Part shown: piece by piece, positions 13,501-28,500 of the stretch
Layout: each line of letters starts with the position of its first letter
Position numbering within the stretch: position 1 is the stretch's first letter
DNA from: Prostheceraeus crozeri
Lineage: Eukaryota; Platyhelminthes; Polycladida; Euryleptidae
NCBI GenBank assembly: GCA_907163375.1
Contig: CAJQUW010007813.1
Span: forward strand, 124,001 to 188,000
Length of the DNA stretch: 64,000 bases
Direction of reading: 5' to 3'
Program-made: the position numbers and the translations under genes
The notes under the pieces: model-generated
Databases searched by the model: none
Seen by the model: the letters and a program-made list of their open reading frames with translations, nothing else
What the model was told of the DNA's origin: nothing

Positions 13501-16500
13501 TTTCAACTCCTATTATGTTCGCGATATAGTCGAATTCTGACTTGCTTTGTATTTACCTGAAACGGGTGACCCCCGGCATCTATTGCATCTTATGAATATT
13601 TTCGCATGCTACTCTTGTTGCTTCGCTAAGAATGATCTGTTGAATCAGCATAGCATATTTAGGAATCACCTTCCTGTGTATTGAAATCATCGCATTGTAA
13701 CCTATTTCAATCATCACGCTGTCATGACAACGCAGCCTCTCGACACTTGGCAGTATAATGGTATTATAAGATCGACCAACGATAACACTGGACGCCGAAG
13801 ATCTGTCCATTTACGTATTTTACTTCATTAGTACATCGACGACGTTAAACTACTTGGGGAGTTTTTGCTACGCCTTTTAGCTGGAAAATGACCGAAACAT
13901 TTATAAGCTTTGTTTTAGCGACATGAGTTGGATCGACTTTCGTGTGCAAAACTGTCATCGGAACGTTGGTTTCGACTTCATGTTCAATTGTGAGTGATTT
14001 GGTCTTGTACACTTGATCTTAAGCGCAACCCTAAAGGAAAAAGTCATGGCAGTGGAAGAAAGTTGGTTCTCATAACAGACCATTCGTGCGGGTTTTCATC
14101 TTTCCAGCCAACATTGATGAACATTTTTCGTCCAACCAGCCATCGTCGATGAAAATAATCGTCCAACCAGGAAAAGAGGCCTGCCATGCACTGAAAGTAC
14201 TGTGGCATTGTCTTCCATGGAAGCGAGTACATATATTTTATAATTATTCTTCTCCATCCAGATGAATTGGGCCAAACACATACCTACAACATCGTCAGGT
14301 AGAGTTCTGGAGTGACAAAAATGTCGGCTGCTCTTCTGCATCACATAAGCACATTTGTTTGACCACATGCATTTTTCCATTGTGATGTGGGGATCGTATG
14401 CCACCTGGTGATATCAATAATTATGTTGATTAACCTACCATTCCGACGACATAGTAAATGGGCTCGTCACTCCACAGTAGAGGTGTGCGAACCTGCCCCG
14501 AATTCAGGTTCACTCCACAGAATGTTCTCTGACATTTCTTGCCACTGATCAAGCTAATCCAGCATCATCTCGGCGAATTCGAACCTGCGCTCACAGTCAA
14601 GGTGTTAGTTTCGATTCTCAAGCAGTCTCCGTGTGAACTTTTGATGACTCCCTGAGAACATTTTCCGCAGAAGTGATGCATTCTGAGAACGTGATGTTGA
14701 TAGATGTCCACTTGCCTATGACAACTTTATGTGACACTTATAGTTTGATCCCAGCCGAATGGACTCATTTCACTCTTTCACTGAACGCACCACCTTCTTA
14801 CAGTGATACGTCGTATCGTGCAGTAACGTCGCGTTCTGGCATGGTTAAAAGATCGCTCATATGTTTCGCTGCCACAAAATGAAATGCCTGTGGATAAAGC
14901 GTGCGCAATTAAAAAAAATTGTGTCTAAAAAGTGTTTTCAATTGTCTCATAGACATTTTCTTTCATCTTTTGAGCGGTATAAGAAACCAATGACATTATA
15001 TTTCCTTAGGGTGCATTATGAGTGCCAGGCAATGCAGCAGGATACTTAAAGGCCATCTATAAATATCATTCAGCAGGCCGACTTTCTTAATGTCTGTTGA
15101 AAGCTGCGATGGTGCAAATGAAGGGCGTGTACTAAGAGAAAATGATTGCTGCATTGGTATCCTTGCTTTCTCCTGCGTTTCAAGCTGTATTCGGGTGAAC
15201 GGTAATATTTTATATTTTTTAACTATTTCTTGCTTTTCAAATTGCTTTCCAATTGCATTTGCAAACGGAAGAGAAGAGCCTTGATAAAATAAAGACCTTA
15301 ATTCGCATTGTTACCTGAGTTTGTGCTCGCATTGTTCGCTGAGACGAGATTTTGAGTCTCATATCTCGGAAACAAATTTAATAAATCCATGCGTAAAAAG
15401 ACATTCAATTTACATTATTGATCCGCATTTAAGAATTCTATGCTTTTGTCTTCAGGATTCCGATACTCGCTTGGACAATCCAAAATACATCTACATAGGC
15501 CGCAACGCAACCAATACTCCTCAAGATCAAGGCTTTGAAGGATGTCTTTACCGCATGCAATTCAACAACTACTTTCCTTTGAAGATGGCTTTCCAGGACC
15601 CTCCCAACAAACTTATCCAAATGTTTCCAAATAATAATAGTATCAAAGAAGATCGTTGCGGTATCGAGGAGCAGATGCCATTCCCTGAAATTGTTGAGAT
15701 TCGTCCGTTCCCAACCATACCCGCAAACAGAACGATATTGCGCAAGGATATGCCTCAGGGCATGAGCTCGTCCGTCATCGCTGGAAGTAAGTTTCTTGGT
15801 ACTATGAATTCTTGAAATTAAAACAATTTGACTAATTATGTTGTCTATCAACTGAATGAAGATGTATAAAAAATATAGCTTTATCGTCAGCCCTTCTTGA
15901 CGTTGTCGACAAAGTCAGGGTTGAGTTGGAGTGTTGCAGTACCTCCACCAGAGTCCGGATGCCCTTCCTGCCGACTTCCAGTGGCACTCTACTCTTTGTG
16001 TGGGCTGTACTCCTAAACTGAAAGATTACCAAGCAACTACTTCATCAATATGCCAAAGAGACCTGAATTCTAGCTTTCGATTACTCTTCACAGTTTTGTG
16101 AGAGGATTTACTTAAGTGCAACAATATGTAGATCGTCGATGAAACGAAGAAGGACGAACTGACTGTCTACTTATTCTGTGGGCTCGGCATTTCAGCGATA
16201 GATCAAAGATTATAGGTTTTCGCTTCGACCTGTCGGAAGTTAATCAACCAGATTAGACTGCATTTCGAGTATAATATGAGGCATAATTAAGCAACTGGAT
16301 CATGCGTATAATTAATATTTGTCGGGTAGAAAATAGACCAGATGCAGGATAACTGGTAAATATTATTAGGTAAATTATTTACACCTTTCTTAAATTGCAC
16401 TTGAGGTTCTCTGACTTGTCATTAATCCAATTGACTCCATCTATAAAATACATACGATTCAAGACATAAGGAAAATTTTTTATCACTGACATCAATCTAA

Positions 16501-19500
16501 TCTCAATAGAAAAATCGTTGGAAAGTCTGTGAAAATGGAATCAGTGACAAGACATTAAAAAATTTGGCGGAATTTTGGGTATTCGACTGATGTTGTTGAA
16601 TCGGTTTAGTTAAAAGAAAATTTGCCTCCGTGTTAAAAATATTATTATAATACCCGTCGATAATGAACCTGGCCGATGCTAATCACAAGGAGAATCTTCT
16701 CTCGCCATAGTGCTTAATCGACGTAAGCATCCACCAACAATCAGAAATTCAGCTCTCAATGCAAAATTATGTTAACTGGAATGTCTATTATCTCACTGGA
16801 ATATTCAATTCATTTATCAATTCATCAATTATGGATTCGTCTGCCCCAGAAGCACGGGTCGTCACCATCGCCATTCACTTATGAACGACGTGATGGCCAG
16901 GGCAATGTATTCCATCCAATTGCCAACTGTGCTGGAACCTACTGGACTGTTGATAGATCAGAGCATCAAACCCGTCGGCATCAGCCTATAACATTGGGAA
17001 TCCGATTACATGGGATGTCATTAGTGCGCATTCCTCTGCGAAATCGTGGGCCTCTACAAACTCGAGTGGATTATCTGTAGCGAACGCGATTGAACGAAGA
17101 AAGCTGACTAAGTACAAAGATCTCAACGTCGACTTCTTCCTGCAGCCTGTTTCCGTCGATACTTATGGTGGCTATGGGGAACTTGCTCTCGCATTGTTAA
17201 AAAGCTGGGTTCTCGAATCGCCACCTAGACTGGTGGAGCGCATGCATGGCATCATTTATGTCAACGTTTAGAAAATGCCATCCAGATGCGCCAGTGTGTC
17301 TGTATCTTGGAAACTTCCAGCTCCTGGAGCTGTTCTCCATTCTCTAATAATTGACTTTCAAAATTATTTGCATGTAGCTTTTTAATGCTATTGTGGTGAT
17401 TATCATATAACTTTTTTCCTAACAAGTTTATCGATATACATTTCCACTTATAAAATTCAATCAATGATAATACCCAGAAATTTAGACGTGTGCGCCGGCA
17501 AAAAAAGTAAACGGCAGCGGCTCGCCGAGCTCCGCTGTCAGCGGCGGCGTTTGCGCCGGTATCTTCGGTCGGCGGCGTCGGCGCGCCGATGCGTATTCGA
17601 TTCGACTATCGCACGAATTCCCAGTATCTAATTTCTACTGAATTAAGCATGCTGTGTAGGCCTAGCTATCTGGGTACAAATTACGTAGGCCTACATAGTC
17701 CAGTAGCTAGACTTGGAAGTGAACAGCAATGCGAGATTTTAATTTTTTGCGATACTTCTTTCTGAGCAATCAAAATAATACTATGATCATCATATGGAAA
17801 AGTTTGTTTGGATTCTTCATGTCACTCGCTGAAATGACACATGCATTAGCACTGTTATTGTCAAATGATTGTGTCATGATGTCTGAATTCATAGGCATTG
17901 ATAATAACATGATATACTTGATATATTGCATTTTGCAGACATAATGTGATCCTGCTGCACTGCCCATAGAAAATTGTAAAAGCATCGTTGACGTAGGAAA
18001 CTAGAAATACTCCTTTATTAAATGCTATGTATACACGTACATGTAGACCTACTAAACACAGGCATGCGAATTCTCCGCGGATGACGCGGTTTCCGCGTGG
18101 GCCCCCTTTTTGTAATAAAAGTGATAAACTTGTTTTACATATGATGCTGTACACGAAATGAATAAACTTTTTGACTACATCGCTACTCTCAATTTGATTT
18201 GACTGAAAATAAGGTTTTGTATTCATAATTGATATAAATTAAGCAAGGATGACAGTAAACGAACATTTTTCAACAAGTTTGTTGGGCCCTCGAAAGTGTG
18301 TAGTGGTTGGGCCCCTTTCAGAGTTTCCGCGTGGGCCCCCCGTGGAGAGTTCGCATGCCTGTAAACAATAATGAGCTTGTAATTGTCCTGAATGAAAAGT
18401 AGTTTATCGACATTCACGGGACTCAGTTGTGATCGTCGACTTGTGACAACCAATCCCAACTTAGAAAATAGTCTTTCGACAGAAGTACTCGTCGCAGGAA
18501 CGGCAAGCACGTGTTTGGCCATTTCGGAAAGAATAGGAAAATCATTTGCTCTATTCTTCCAAAATTGGAGAATGCTGGTCTCGATCATCTTTTTGCTGGA
18601 ATAGAACTACAAGTATTCAGCCACGACACCAGAATGTTCTCCCATAGAGCTGCAAGCAGCAATCTCCATCAAGGGATCATCGAATTTCATGCGCTTGGAA
18701 GTAGACTGACACTTTTCAAATTCTTCAGCAGATTCACAATATGTTGCATACATCCTTTCGAAAAAACTAGATCTAGTCTCTCCACGCAAGTTAAGTTGAT
18801 GAGATATATCATCCAATCGACAAAACCGAGGATCCAGCAAAGCAGAAATCAAGACAAGGTCTGAAACTGGATACCTTTTCTCGAATCCTATTCTCATGTT
18901 TTCTTTCAATTTTCGAACTGCTTCACAATCGTCATCGGCATTTTGCAGCTTATTTTTATCAAGATTCTGGTTGCTTAAGCCTTGCTAATTGTGGGCCCAG
19001 TTTCACTTGATAGAGATATTGTCAGATTATTGAACAGAGACAGAAATTAAACAAGATTTTCAAGAATGGATACTTCACGCTTATTCAATTTCAATTCAGA
19101 TTTTTCCAAAGAATCGAGTAATTTGTTGATCCTTTTTCTGTTGTGAATAACACTTTGGCACATGCGCAGTATGCTATTCCAGCGATTTGGACAGTCAATC
19201 TTGATTGTAGTTGCATTGTTGTTATCTGAAAGAATAGTTAGTGTTTTATGAAACTGACAGTAGCTGACTCGAAAATGAAGTGTTGAGCCCAATGAAACTT
19301 AAACAAAGTTGGACCCATGTCCTCCTAGCTACATCATAGAAAAGTGATAAGATGCTGTTTTTCATTTCGACGTTCTGTTATTTAGATGCCTAAGTATCAT
19401 ATGAATTTGATTTTTGTGTTAGTGGTTGTACTTGGTTAAAGCTTGTCGCTCACAAGCTTTCGGACTATGTCCTTCAACAGGCTTTCACCAGCTTTCTCCT

Positions 19501-22500
19501 GTTGAAGGACATAGTCCAAAAGCTTTTGAACGACTTGCCATTTTAATAGACTTATTCGAGCCCACCAAAGTGGTTTTTCTCCTGCATACAGCTACATGTA
19601 CATTACGGTAGGCCTATATCATAACACATAGCATACAGTCAATATATCAAAATACTTGTACATGTACATGTACATGTAGATTTCAATAGAATGCAGCTAC
19701 TACTACAATTGCGTAGATTACTAAAGAAGGCAGATTTTCATAGATTTCCAATCTAGACATTATCAATCAAAAGTTATCATTTGCAACACAAACAAGCCCT
19801 TACCTTCATCATCATCATCATCACAATTTTCCATTTCGTCAGCAGAAGCAAATTGTTCGTTAAGTAAGATTTCTTCCTCAACATCATTCAAGTTATCGAG
19901 AAGCTCTTCAGTTTCAGTGACGTCACCGTCATCCAGCAAATCATCTTGCAGCAGTTCGCCTGTTTTGTAAATCAAAGCTTTGTATTGCTGACGACATCTT
20001 TTCAGCAGTGGATAGTTCCATCACCTTCAATATTCCATCCCTCGTCAGAACGTTATTGTGGATTGCGTGTCCCAAGCACGGATGTCCGACGTTCCCAAGA
20101 AGACGACAAGCTTTTTTCACATTCTTTCCTTCGTCACGAACATACTGAAGTTTTTTGTTTTGAAGATCAAACAATTTTAGTGTCTGCAAAACGTCTTCAC
20201 TGATATTCACACCAGTGTGTCGATCATAGAGAACAGAATTTTTTAAAGTAATGGCTATCAGAATCCAAGAATCATCGATGAAATGATAGGTGATACTATT
20301 GTAGCTTAGACGTTTGTGATTGTCCATACCAAGATCGATGCAAATTGCAGCGTGTACAGGACTAGATGAAAGGATGCCTTTCACTGCGTTCAAGCCAGCA
20401 GAATACAAATCTGTTAAAGCACCTCTAGAAAGAGCAGATCGAGTTGGAAGCTGCCGAGGTTCATTTTCATCAAGAAGACCTTGCTTGATACAAAAATCTT
20501 TAAAGCCTTCACCTTCAACTTTACTGAAAGGGATCATATCTCTTGCGAACCAAGCACATATGTCTCTCGCCAGAGTCCATTTCAGTTTCTGATCACTGGT
20601 CGTAGAATTGTTTCTCTTTTTGACTTCAAAGAAAGTTCGACGCTTCGATTCTATCTCTTCTTTGCTTTGTGAAGATGGTTTGCCGCTGATGCCATATCTA
20701 TCCAACAAATGCTTAATCAAATTTGTAGTAGAGACTTGATTCTTATAATGATGAATTTGTCGCAAATGTTGATTGTCTCTCTGACTTTCAGCAATTCCAT
20801 CAAGGCATGATTTGCAATATATCTTGTCAGTATGTATGTCATTCCATGATCCACTATCCTTCACTTGCAATCGTCCAAAGTAATTCCAGCAATGACTGTA
20901 GCTCCATAGCCTTAGGCTGAATCACAATTCTCACACTCTTTGCAGGGTTTGCCTCGGTCATATCGCGGTTTAACAATCACAGTGATTTCTGAGAACTCGA
21001 GCTTCTCATATCCACTATAAGGCGATCTGCAGGCAGTTGTTCAGCATCACTAATGACAACGAACACCAACCAGCCATTCAGTACACAGCTTGTTGAGATA
21101 TCCATGGTACAAAAGTACAACCTGAATGAAATGAATAGCTGAATGACGTCTCCATTAACAACTCGATCCATAGCTTGAATCGCCTGTCCCATGATTGTCT
21201 GTGTGTGACACAACAAAGCGTGATATGAAAGGGACTAACACTAACTATTTATAGTAGTCCCTGGATGTGGCCGTTTCGAATCGACTAAGCTTGACACTGA
21301 TTTGCAAATAATCCTGGGTGAGACTCCGGTTCTCTCTATCACATCGTTCTTCCATTGCATCGTCGTTATGCGTGAAGGATCATATTTAATGCTCTACTAG
21401 AAAGAGGATATTAGATAATATATTGCTCTTCATAAAATATGTCTGAGCAAGTCTAGAAGTACGAAGTATGTTCCGAAAACAAAGGTCACATCAGTTTACG
21501 TCATCACTGTATGATTAAGGAATGTCAAAAAGAAGTCAGTTTGTCCTCAAAAAAGAAGGATTTTTGCATGAAGAGCATTAATTCTTTAAGTTGATAGACA
21601 TTTTGCTGCAGAAAACACTGAACGGCGCGCCGGTCTGAATTGATCGGCGGCGGCGGCGGCGTGACTGCACCAAATGGCGGTGGCGCGCTGTCAATTTGCA
21701 TCGGCGGCGGCGGCGCGCGGCGCTGGCGCACACGTCTACCCAGAATGTAGAAACTTGAAGTAAAAATCATTCAAAATAGTTTGAACATCGAGTTCATAAA
21801 TGCAATGCAGAAAGGGAAAGGAAAAACCCATTCAAATGAATAAGTGAATCATGTTATGCTTTATATTTTATGGTGAACTTTATTAGCCATGGATCGGATT
21901 CCTGACAAGAGGCTATTCGACCGGACACCGGCACAACACTTCTAAGTATAGCTCTTCAAAACCTACGTGTTCGTATATCTCCCACACCATTTTGTCAAAC
22001 TATTAGACGATCATAGAAAACTGGATGAAAATTTCATGATGTATTTCGGGTATGGTAGATCATGGTGGTAGTTTTGAATGTAAGAAGATGCTAGATAATG
22101 CAAAATATAAAATCTCAAAATTCCAATGATGTTGTTTGCTTATTTGTTGGATTTTAAAAGCTTGCTTTTAAGGCTGTGAGCGAATATACAAAGTCACTGC
22201 TTTAATGTTGATGATCACAGCGCATTCCACACAGCGATTGATTAACCATATAATTCCTAAGCTTTGGAAACGTCCTGCTTTCTGCTTAGCAAGAGGTACA
22301 AATACCTGACATGCGCTACAGAGCACATTTTAATCGCATGTTTGAATAAAGATACGAAGTTAAGTTATGCTTTCTCAGACATACTTCTCAATTAGAAAAT
22401 TTTCTATTACCTTATATGGAATTCGTGGGTCTAATGTAATATAAATAATTTAGCAAAGGAATCTGGACTAATCATTCAGAAGCAAGTATATAAATATGTT

Positions 22501-25500
22501 AGGTTTGGAGAAAGCACTCATGCACTCAAGCAAATGGGTGACTTTAAGTATAATTTGTCCGGTCAAAAACGTAGGCATTGAGTGCTTGGAACAGACAAAA
22601 CCCTACTTTCTAAATTGGGCATACTTCTTATATTATTATATAAATTGTATATTAGTAAACTTGACATATTATATAAATAAATTTATTTATTTATAACATT
22701 GACTCTGCTCAAACGCTGCTTATCAACATTTATTCAATTGTCACGTGTGCACTTAAAATACTGCATTGTATACAAAGCAACACTTACTACAATATAAGTT
22801 TACTATGTCTTCTTACAATAGCGCAATAAAATTGATTTCAAGTACTGTTGCGCTCATGTCACTTCTACGTGTACATACCATTGCAAATAAGCTACGGTTT
22901 ATCCCGCTATAACGTACATGGAATAAAACGTAAACCTTTAAAACTCACTAGCACATTTTTTCTATGTAAAAAAATTGCCCTTAATAAAACGAACACAAGA
23001 ATATGACAGTGCTGATCAAGCCCTCTTTCGATGATTCTTAGGATAACAATTTTGATTCAATGACAAAGTGACACGGGGTTGATTTGAGATTACATAAAAT
23101 ATTACTGATCCAGGTGAGAACGCAATGCGCAGATATGTTATGCGACATTCCATTTAACATCTGTGTGAAAGTTGAAAGCTTACTTTCGACCGTAGCATCT
23201 TGAGTCACCGATAAACGCAAACAATTAGCTGCTGGAGGGACCATATTAGCCTGATGGCAGGCCTGTAGGCAAAATTACGCTTAATAGGCTAGGGCTTTCG
23301 GATGGTCACCTGCCACCATCGAAATGACACCGTCGATGACCATCGAAAACGCTGTCCTAAAAAGCGTGCTCTTGCTATTAGGCCCACCAATAGGACAATG
23401 AGCCTGTGTAACCTCACATTTCAAAGGAACGCAAGTAGAGTTCTATTACTGCTGTTACAGCATGCTTTCGCATTCATCTTCATCTACTGACTGACCAACC
23501 CCCAACGAAGCGTGACATATACGCACCTACCGCATGTTTAGATCACCTGAGAAACTTCATCTGAATGATTAAAAAATCATCCATCATAATTAAAAAATCG
23601 CTGCAAAATGATTAGAGTTCAACAAAGGAAAAGTAGACAGCATCACCTTTCGGTCAAGGACCACGTTCGTGATGAAGTCGCGTTAAAGCATTCGTATCAG
23701 CAGTCCTGCAGAAATTAATGTTGTAATTACAATATCTTGAATTTTTGTTTTCTCACATCTAGCGATCTGTGTATTCAGATGGCTATGAAGGCATAACAAG
23801 AGGCATTCTACGGTTTCTATTCCATGAATTACATGGTATTTTAAGAATTTTCTCTCATTTTACTTAATTTGGCGAGTCCTAGATGCATCAAATCCCCCGT
23901 TTTTTACTCAGTATGGTTAGTCCAGGTTTTAATGTCTCCACCATCGCTTATTTTATCGTTTTTCCCGTGAGTCTGTCCTTATCTGTTGTAAAGCACATTG
24001 TGTTCACTATCTAGGTTATTAGTGGACTCATTTTCTGTAGGTCTGAAATCTTTGGTACTTTACCAGGGCCACTCAGTAGATATCATGGCCTAAAGCTAAG
24101 ACATGTAATGTATGATATCTATTACTATCTATGTGGTCCTTATGTTGGAATGATGACCAGCATAGTGCTTTTTGTAAATACCACGCATTTTGGTTTGAAT
24201 TTAATTTGTGTTATAATCGCTATGTAAATCTAGTATCTTGGCAAACACAGTCCTGGCTAGACGCGTTGGTCCTTTTGGTTTACTACGTAACATTTGGTCC
24301 GGTGAGGCGGATTTGGTGCCGTATTTTGGCTAGTATTTGGAATTCATATTCATCTTTGGTCAATGGAAACTCACATCAAAAAACGCGGAATTATCAAGGC
24401 AAAAATAACAAGATTAGTGAATAGAACTTTAACCTATGATATAACGAACCCTTTGACATTAGATGGGCTATCAATCAACAAAGTAAAAACTTCATTAGAA
24501 ATGCTGGAAGAAGTGTGGAAGGAATATGTTGTCATTCAAGATGTCATCTCCCAACACGAAGAAATGAATTATGAAGAAGAAGAAAAAGAATACACAGTGC
24601 AGGAAGATGGGTATTTAGACGCAAAATCTAAATTATTGGATGTGATTTCGCTTTTAGACTTGTGTACCTTGAAAAACCTAACGTAAAGGATCGTACAACT
24701 ACAGTTCCCCTGCAATTACCGAAATTGAATCTTCCAACATTTACAGGAGATTACAAAAATTGGCTCTCTTTCTACGATCTATTTAATGCCTCTGTGCATA
24801 AGAATCCAGAATTATCTGATTCTCAGAAACTTCACTATTTGAAGGCCTCTCTCCAAGGCGAAGCAGGTCGTTTATTAAGATCACTTCAAGTTACAGATAC
24901 GAGTTATCAACCAGCAAGAGATATGTTGGAAGAAAGGTATTCAAACATGAGAATCATTGTGCGATCTCATATTCATGCTATCTTTGGGTACCCCCCGTTG
25001 AGGCAAGAAAATGTAAAGGGTCTAAGACAACTGATCGACAACTTTCACGAAAATTTGTTGGCTTTGGAATCCCTTGGAATCAATGTGGGAAATTGGGATC
25101 CTTTTATAACTTATTCATTATACGAGAAATTGGATGAAGAATCTCGAAAACAATGGGAACTTTCTTCACCTGGTCGACATTTACAAACGTATAAACAACT
25201 TCACGAATATCTAGAAGGTCGTTGCAGGGCATTAGAAGTAACCAATCGTAAGTCGGAAAGTGCTTTCCTGAAGAATATCAGTCATGTTAAGGATAGATTT
25301 CCAATGCAAAAATCAGCAAACGCAACTTCGTACCAGTTGACCTTACCAGTTGAAAATTGTCAATTCTGTGGTGGAAATCATCGCATTCATCAATGTCAAG
25401 ACTTCATCGCGTTGAATTATAAGCAAAAAACCGATTTTGTCTCTAAATCAAGATTATGCTTTAATTGCCTTCGAAAGGGACATATCAGTAAGTCATGTAA

Positions 25501-28500
25501 AAGCCAAACAAGTTGCCGCACCTGCCATAAACGACATCATAGCCTTCTTCATTCCAACGAAAATTCTATACTAGTACTGTCGGACTCAAATTTAAATACT
25601 CATTGTGGAAAATGTCATATAAGTCCCACTTCAGTATTGTTAGCAACTGCGATAGTTCCAGTCTACAATGAAGGACGTGCCTATGAATGTCGAGCCTTAC
25701 TTGATTCTGGTTCGCAGGCCAGTTTCATAACTGAAGAATGTGTGCAACGAATGGGTCTCAGACGTCATCATCATGTAATATACATTGACGGAATCGGTGA
25801 AGAATCTAAAAAGGCTAATGGTATGGTTAATATTTTCATTAAACCGAAAGCTGGTAAGCCAATTGAAGTTTCGGCTATAATTCTTCAAAGGGTGACTAAG
25901 AATTTACCAAATTGTCAAGTGCCGATTTCTGAGTGGAAGGAAATTGAGAACTATGAATTGGCAGATCCCACATTTCATATTCCAGGAAAAATAGACATAT
26001 TGCTTGGTGAGGACGTATACGATCAAGTTGTTTTGGAGGCTAGGATACGAATACACGAAACCAATTCATACGAGAAACGATTTTCGGTTGGATCGTATCA
26101 GGTCATGACAAGAGCGATACGTCTTCTAAACTTCATGTAAGCACATTTCATGTCGCCCTGGATACTTTCGATCTTCGTCGATTTTGGGAGTTGGAGGAAG
26201 TTCCCATTGCTTCTAATTTAAATTCTGAAGAGCAAGAATGTGAGAATCACTTCCTACAAACGACAAAACGTGGTGAAGATGGGAGATTCATAGTGAATCT
26301 TCCTTTTAAAAATTCCGCAGAAAGGTTGGGAGATAGTTTATGTTAAGCCCTAAGACGGTTTAAGGGGTTGGAAAGGTGTTTTTATCAAGACACTATCCTT
26401 CGAGACAAGTATTCCACCTTTATAAAAGAATTTTTGGATCTTGGTCATATGGAAAGGGTGCCTACAATTCACATGAATAAGCCATGTACTCAACATCATT
26501 ACATGCCTCATCATGCTGTTTATAAGGCCAGTAGTACAACGACAAAACTTTGCGTTGTGTTCGACGCATCCGCGAAAACTGACAGCGGAACTTCTCTCAA
26601 TGATATACTGATGGTTGGTTGCTCAAATCAAAATAATCTTTTTGACATTCTTGTGAGATTCCGATTTTACTTGGTGGCCTTGAACGCAGATACTGGGAAA
26701 ATGTACAGACAAATCGTGTTATCTGAAGAATGCCGTGATTTTCATCGAATAGTTTGGAGAAATAATCCTTTGCAACCTATACAGCATTTTCGTATGACTA
26801 GAGTGACCTATGGAGTTGCATCAGCTGCATTTCACTCAATACGTGCCGTAAGAGACTTGGCTAAAGAAGAAAATGATCCTTTAGTATCTCCTATAATATT
26901 GCGTGATTTTTATGTCGATGATTTATTATCTGGGGCGTCATCTATTCAAGAGGCTATAGAAATACAATCTAAACTTGTTAATGTACTCAAGCGTGGTGGT
27001 TTCGAACTTAGAAAATGGATGTCGAACAGTTCTCAAGTGATCGAAAATATTCCGGAGCACTTGCGTGAAGGAACCATTGACTTAGAATTTGGTGATGATA
27101 CCCAGTCGATCAAAATACTTGGAATATCATGGAATCCTACCTCAGACAGTTTCAATTTTACAACATGTTTATCTACAATAACCACTTATACCAAGCGAGC
27201 TTTACTCTCAGATATTTCGCGAATATTCGATCCTTTAGGCTGGTTATCACCGTTTACTATCATCTCCAAGCTATTGTTACAACGTTGTTGGTTAAAAAAT
27301 ATTTCATGGGACGATGCTCTTCCGCCTGATATTATTGGAGAATGGAAAAAGTGGCGAGATAAATTACGGTTCTTGAAAGGGTTCAACATACCTCGATGCA
27401 TTCTCAACGGAAAGGTCATCAGCATTCAGCTGCATGTTTTTTCGGACGCATCGGAATTGGCCTATGCTGCAGCTGTCTATACTCGAATTAAACATGAAAG
27501 TGGTCAAGTGAATGTGCAGCTTTTATCCGCAAAAAACACGTGTTGCACCAGTAAGGGTGATCAGTTTGCCAAGGCTTGAACTTTGTGGTGCGTTGCTCGG
27601 AGCACGTTTACTTAAAAGCGTTATTATTGCCCTGGAAGGAACTAACTTCAAGATAAGTGAGACCTACGCTTGGACTGACTCTACCATTGTATTGGCTTGG
27701 ATTTCCGATTTACCACGTAGATGGACTTGTTTCGTTGCTAATCGTGTGTCGGAAATTCAAGGAATTATTTCTCCAAATGCATTGAATCATGTGGCTTCTT
27801 CCGAAAATCCTGCGGATTGTGCATTAAGAGGGCTATTCCCAGATAACTTGATTGAATTTGATCTATGGTGGAGTGGACCTAAGTGGCTATCTGAAGACAT
27901 GACCAGTTGGCCTATATCAAGTAGCATAAATACGGATGATATACCTGAGCAGCGACGAGTTGCTGTAAAAACCAACACAACCATTACATTACCTGAATTA
28001 ATTGACGTTGGGAGATTTTCATCGTACAATAAACTCTTGAAGGTTGTCGCCGACGTTATGCGATTTATCAATTGTATTCGCCACAAGATCAAGGTGGGCG
28101 AACCCCTACAAGTTGCTGAATTAGAAAATGCATGTGAAATGATCATTAAACAAGTGCAATCTGTGGAATTCTCTCGTGAAATTTCTTGTTAGAAGGACAA
28201 TAAATCACTGCCATCAAGTAGCAAGATAATTCCATTATCGCCATTTTTGGATAAGACCTCAGGAATTCTTAAGGTTGGTGGTCGACTTCGTCACTCTGAA
28301 TTGGATGATAAATGCAAATTTCCGATTATTTTGCCAAAAGGCCATCATTTTACCATGTTATTGCTTCGCCATATACATGATATTACTCTACATGGAAATA
28401 CTCAACTTATGCTAGCGACATTGAAACAAAGGTATTGGATTATTTCCGCAAGGGATTTGGTCAGACGAATTGTACGCAGTTGCATTCGATGTAACAGATT

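Larger units (their letters stand above)
18362..20870 (-). pseudogene. hAT transposase, decayed
   Basis: The N-terminal block (20870-19941) has a BED-type zinc-finger-like start (YCKSC ... LIKHLL), the first catalytic region (AICIDLGMDN ... FIDDSW) and the CxxH region (CLGHAIHNN). An acidic stretch ends at a plausible donor (GAAG|GTAAGG, 19803). A further piece at 19230-19047 (CPNRWNSILRM) continues after an acceptor. The C-terminal piece (18909 downward) has ALLDPRF and the dimerisation domain (PATSTSVERLFSKLG). Lesions: in-frame TAA after ILENLV near 19040, an indel between the pieces at 19047 and 18909, and in-frame TAG at 18609-18607. Not functional. Confidence 0.8.
17483..21738 (-). mobile_element. 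hAT-family DNA transposon (4.26 kb)
   Basis: Both ends carry the 14-bp inverted repeat TAGACGTGTGCGCC, followed by unusually GC-rich subterminal DNA (CGG/GCG repeats) in an AT-rich genome. Flanks are CCCAGAAAT on the left and CCCAGAAT on the right, so the expected 8-bp duplication is nearly but not perfectly conserved. The interior holds a minus-strand hAT transposase in pieces, plus a nested 303-bp element and a hairpin. It sits in the 14-kb last intron of the neurexin IV gene. Confidence 0.85.

Noticed and set aside
14200..14660. Possible tRNA-like sequence with TTCGATTC box B-like string
   Set aside because: No box A at proper spacing and no cloverleaf; no tRNA gene is supported anywhere in the window.
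21525..21770. Pro-rich open frame (RRAPPPPMQ)
   Set aside because: It is a translation of the GC-rich end of the hAT element.
27787..28146. Minus-strand 119-codon frame inside BEL/Pao pol
   Set aside because: Shadow of the RNase H/integrase region.
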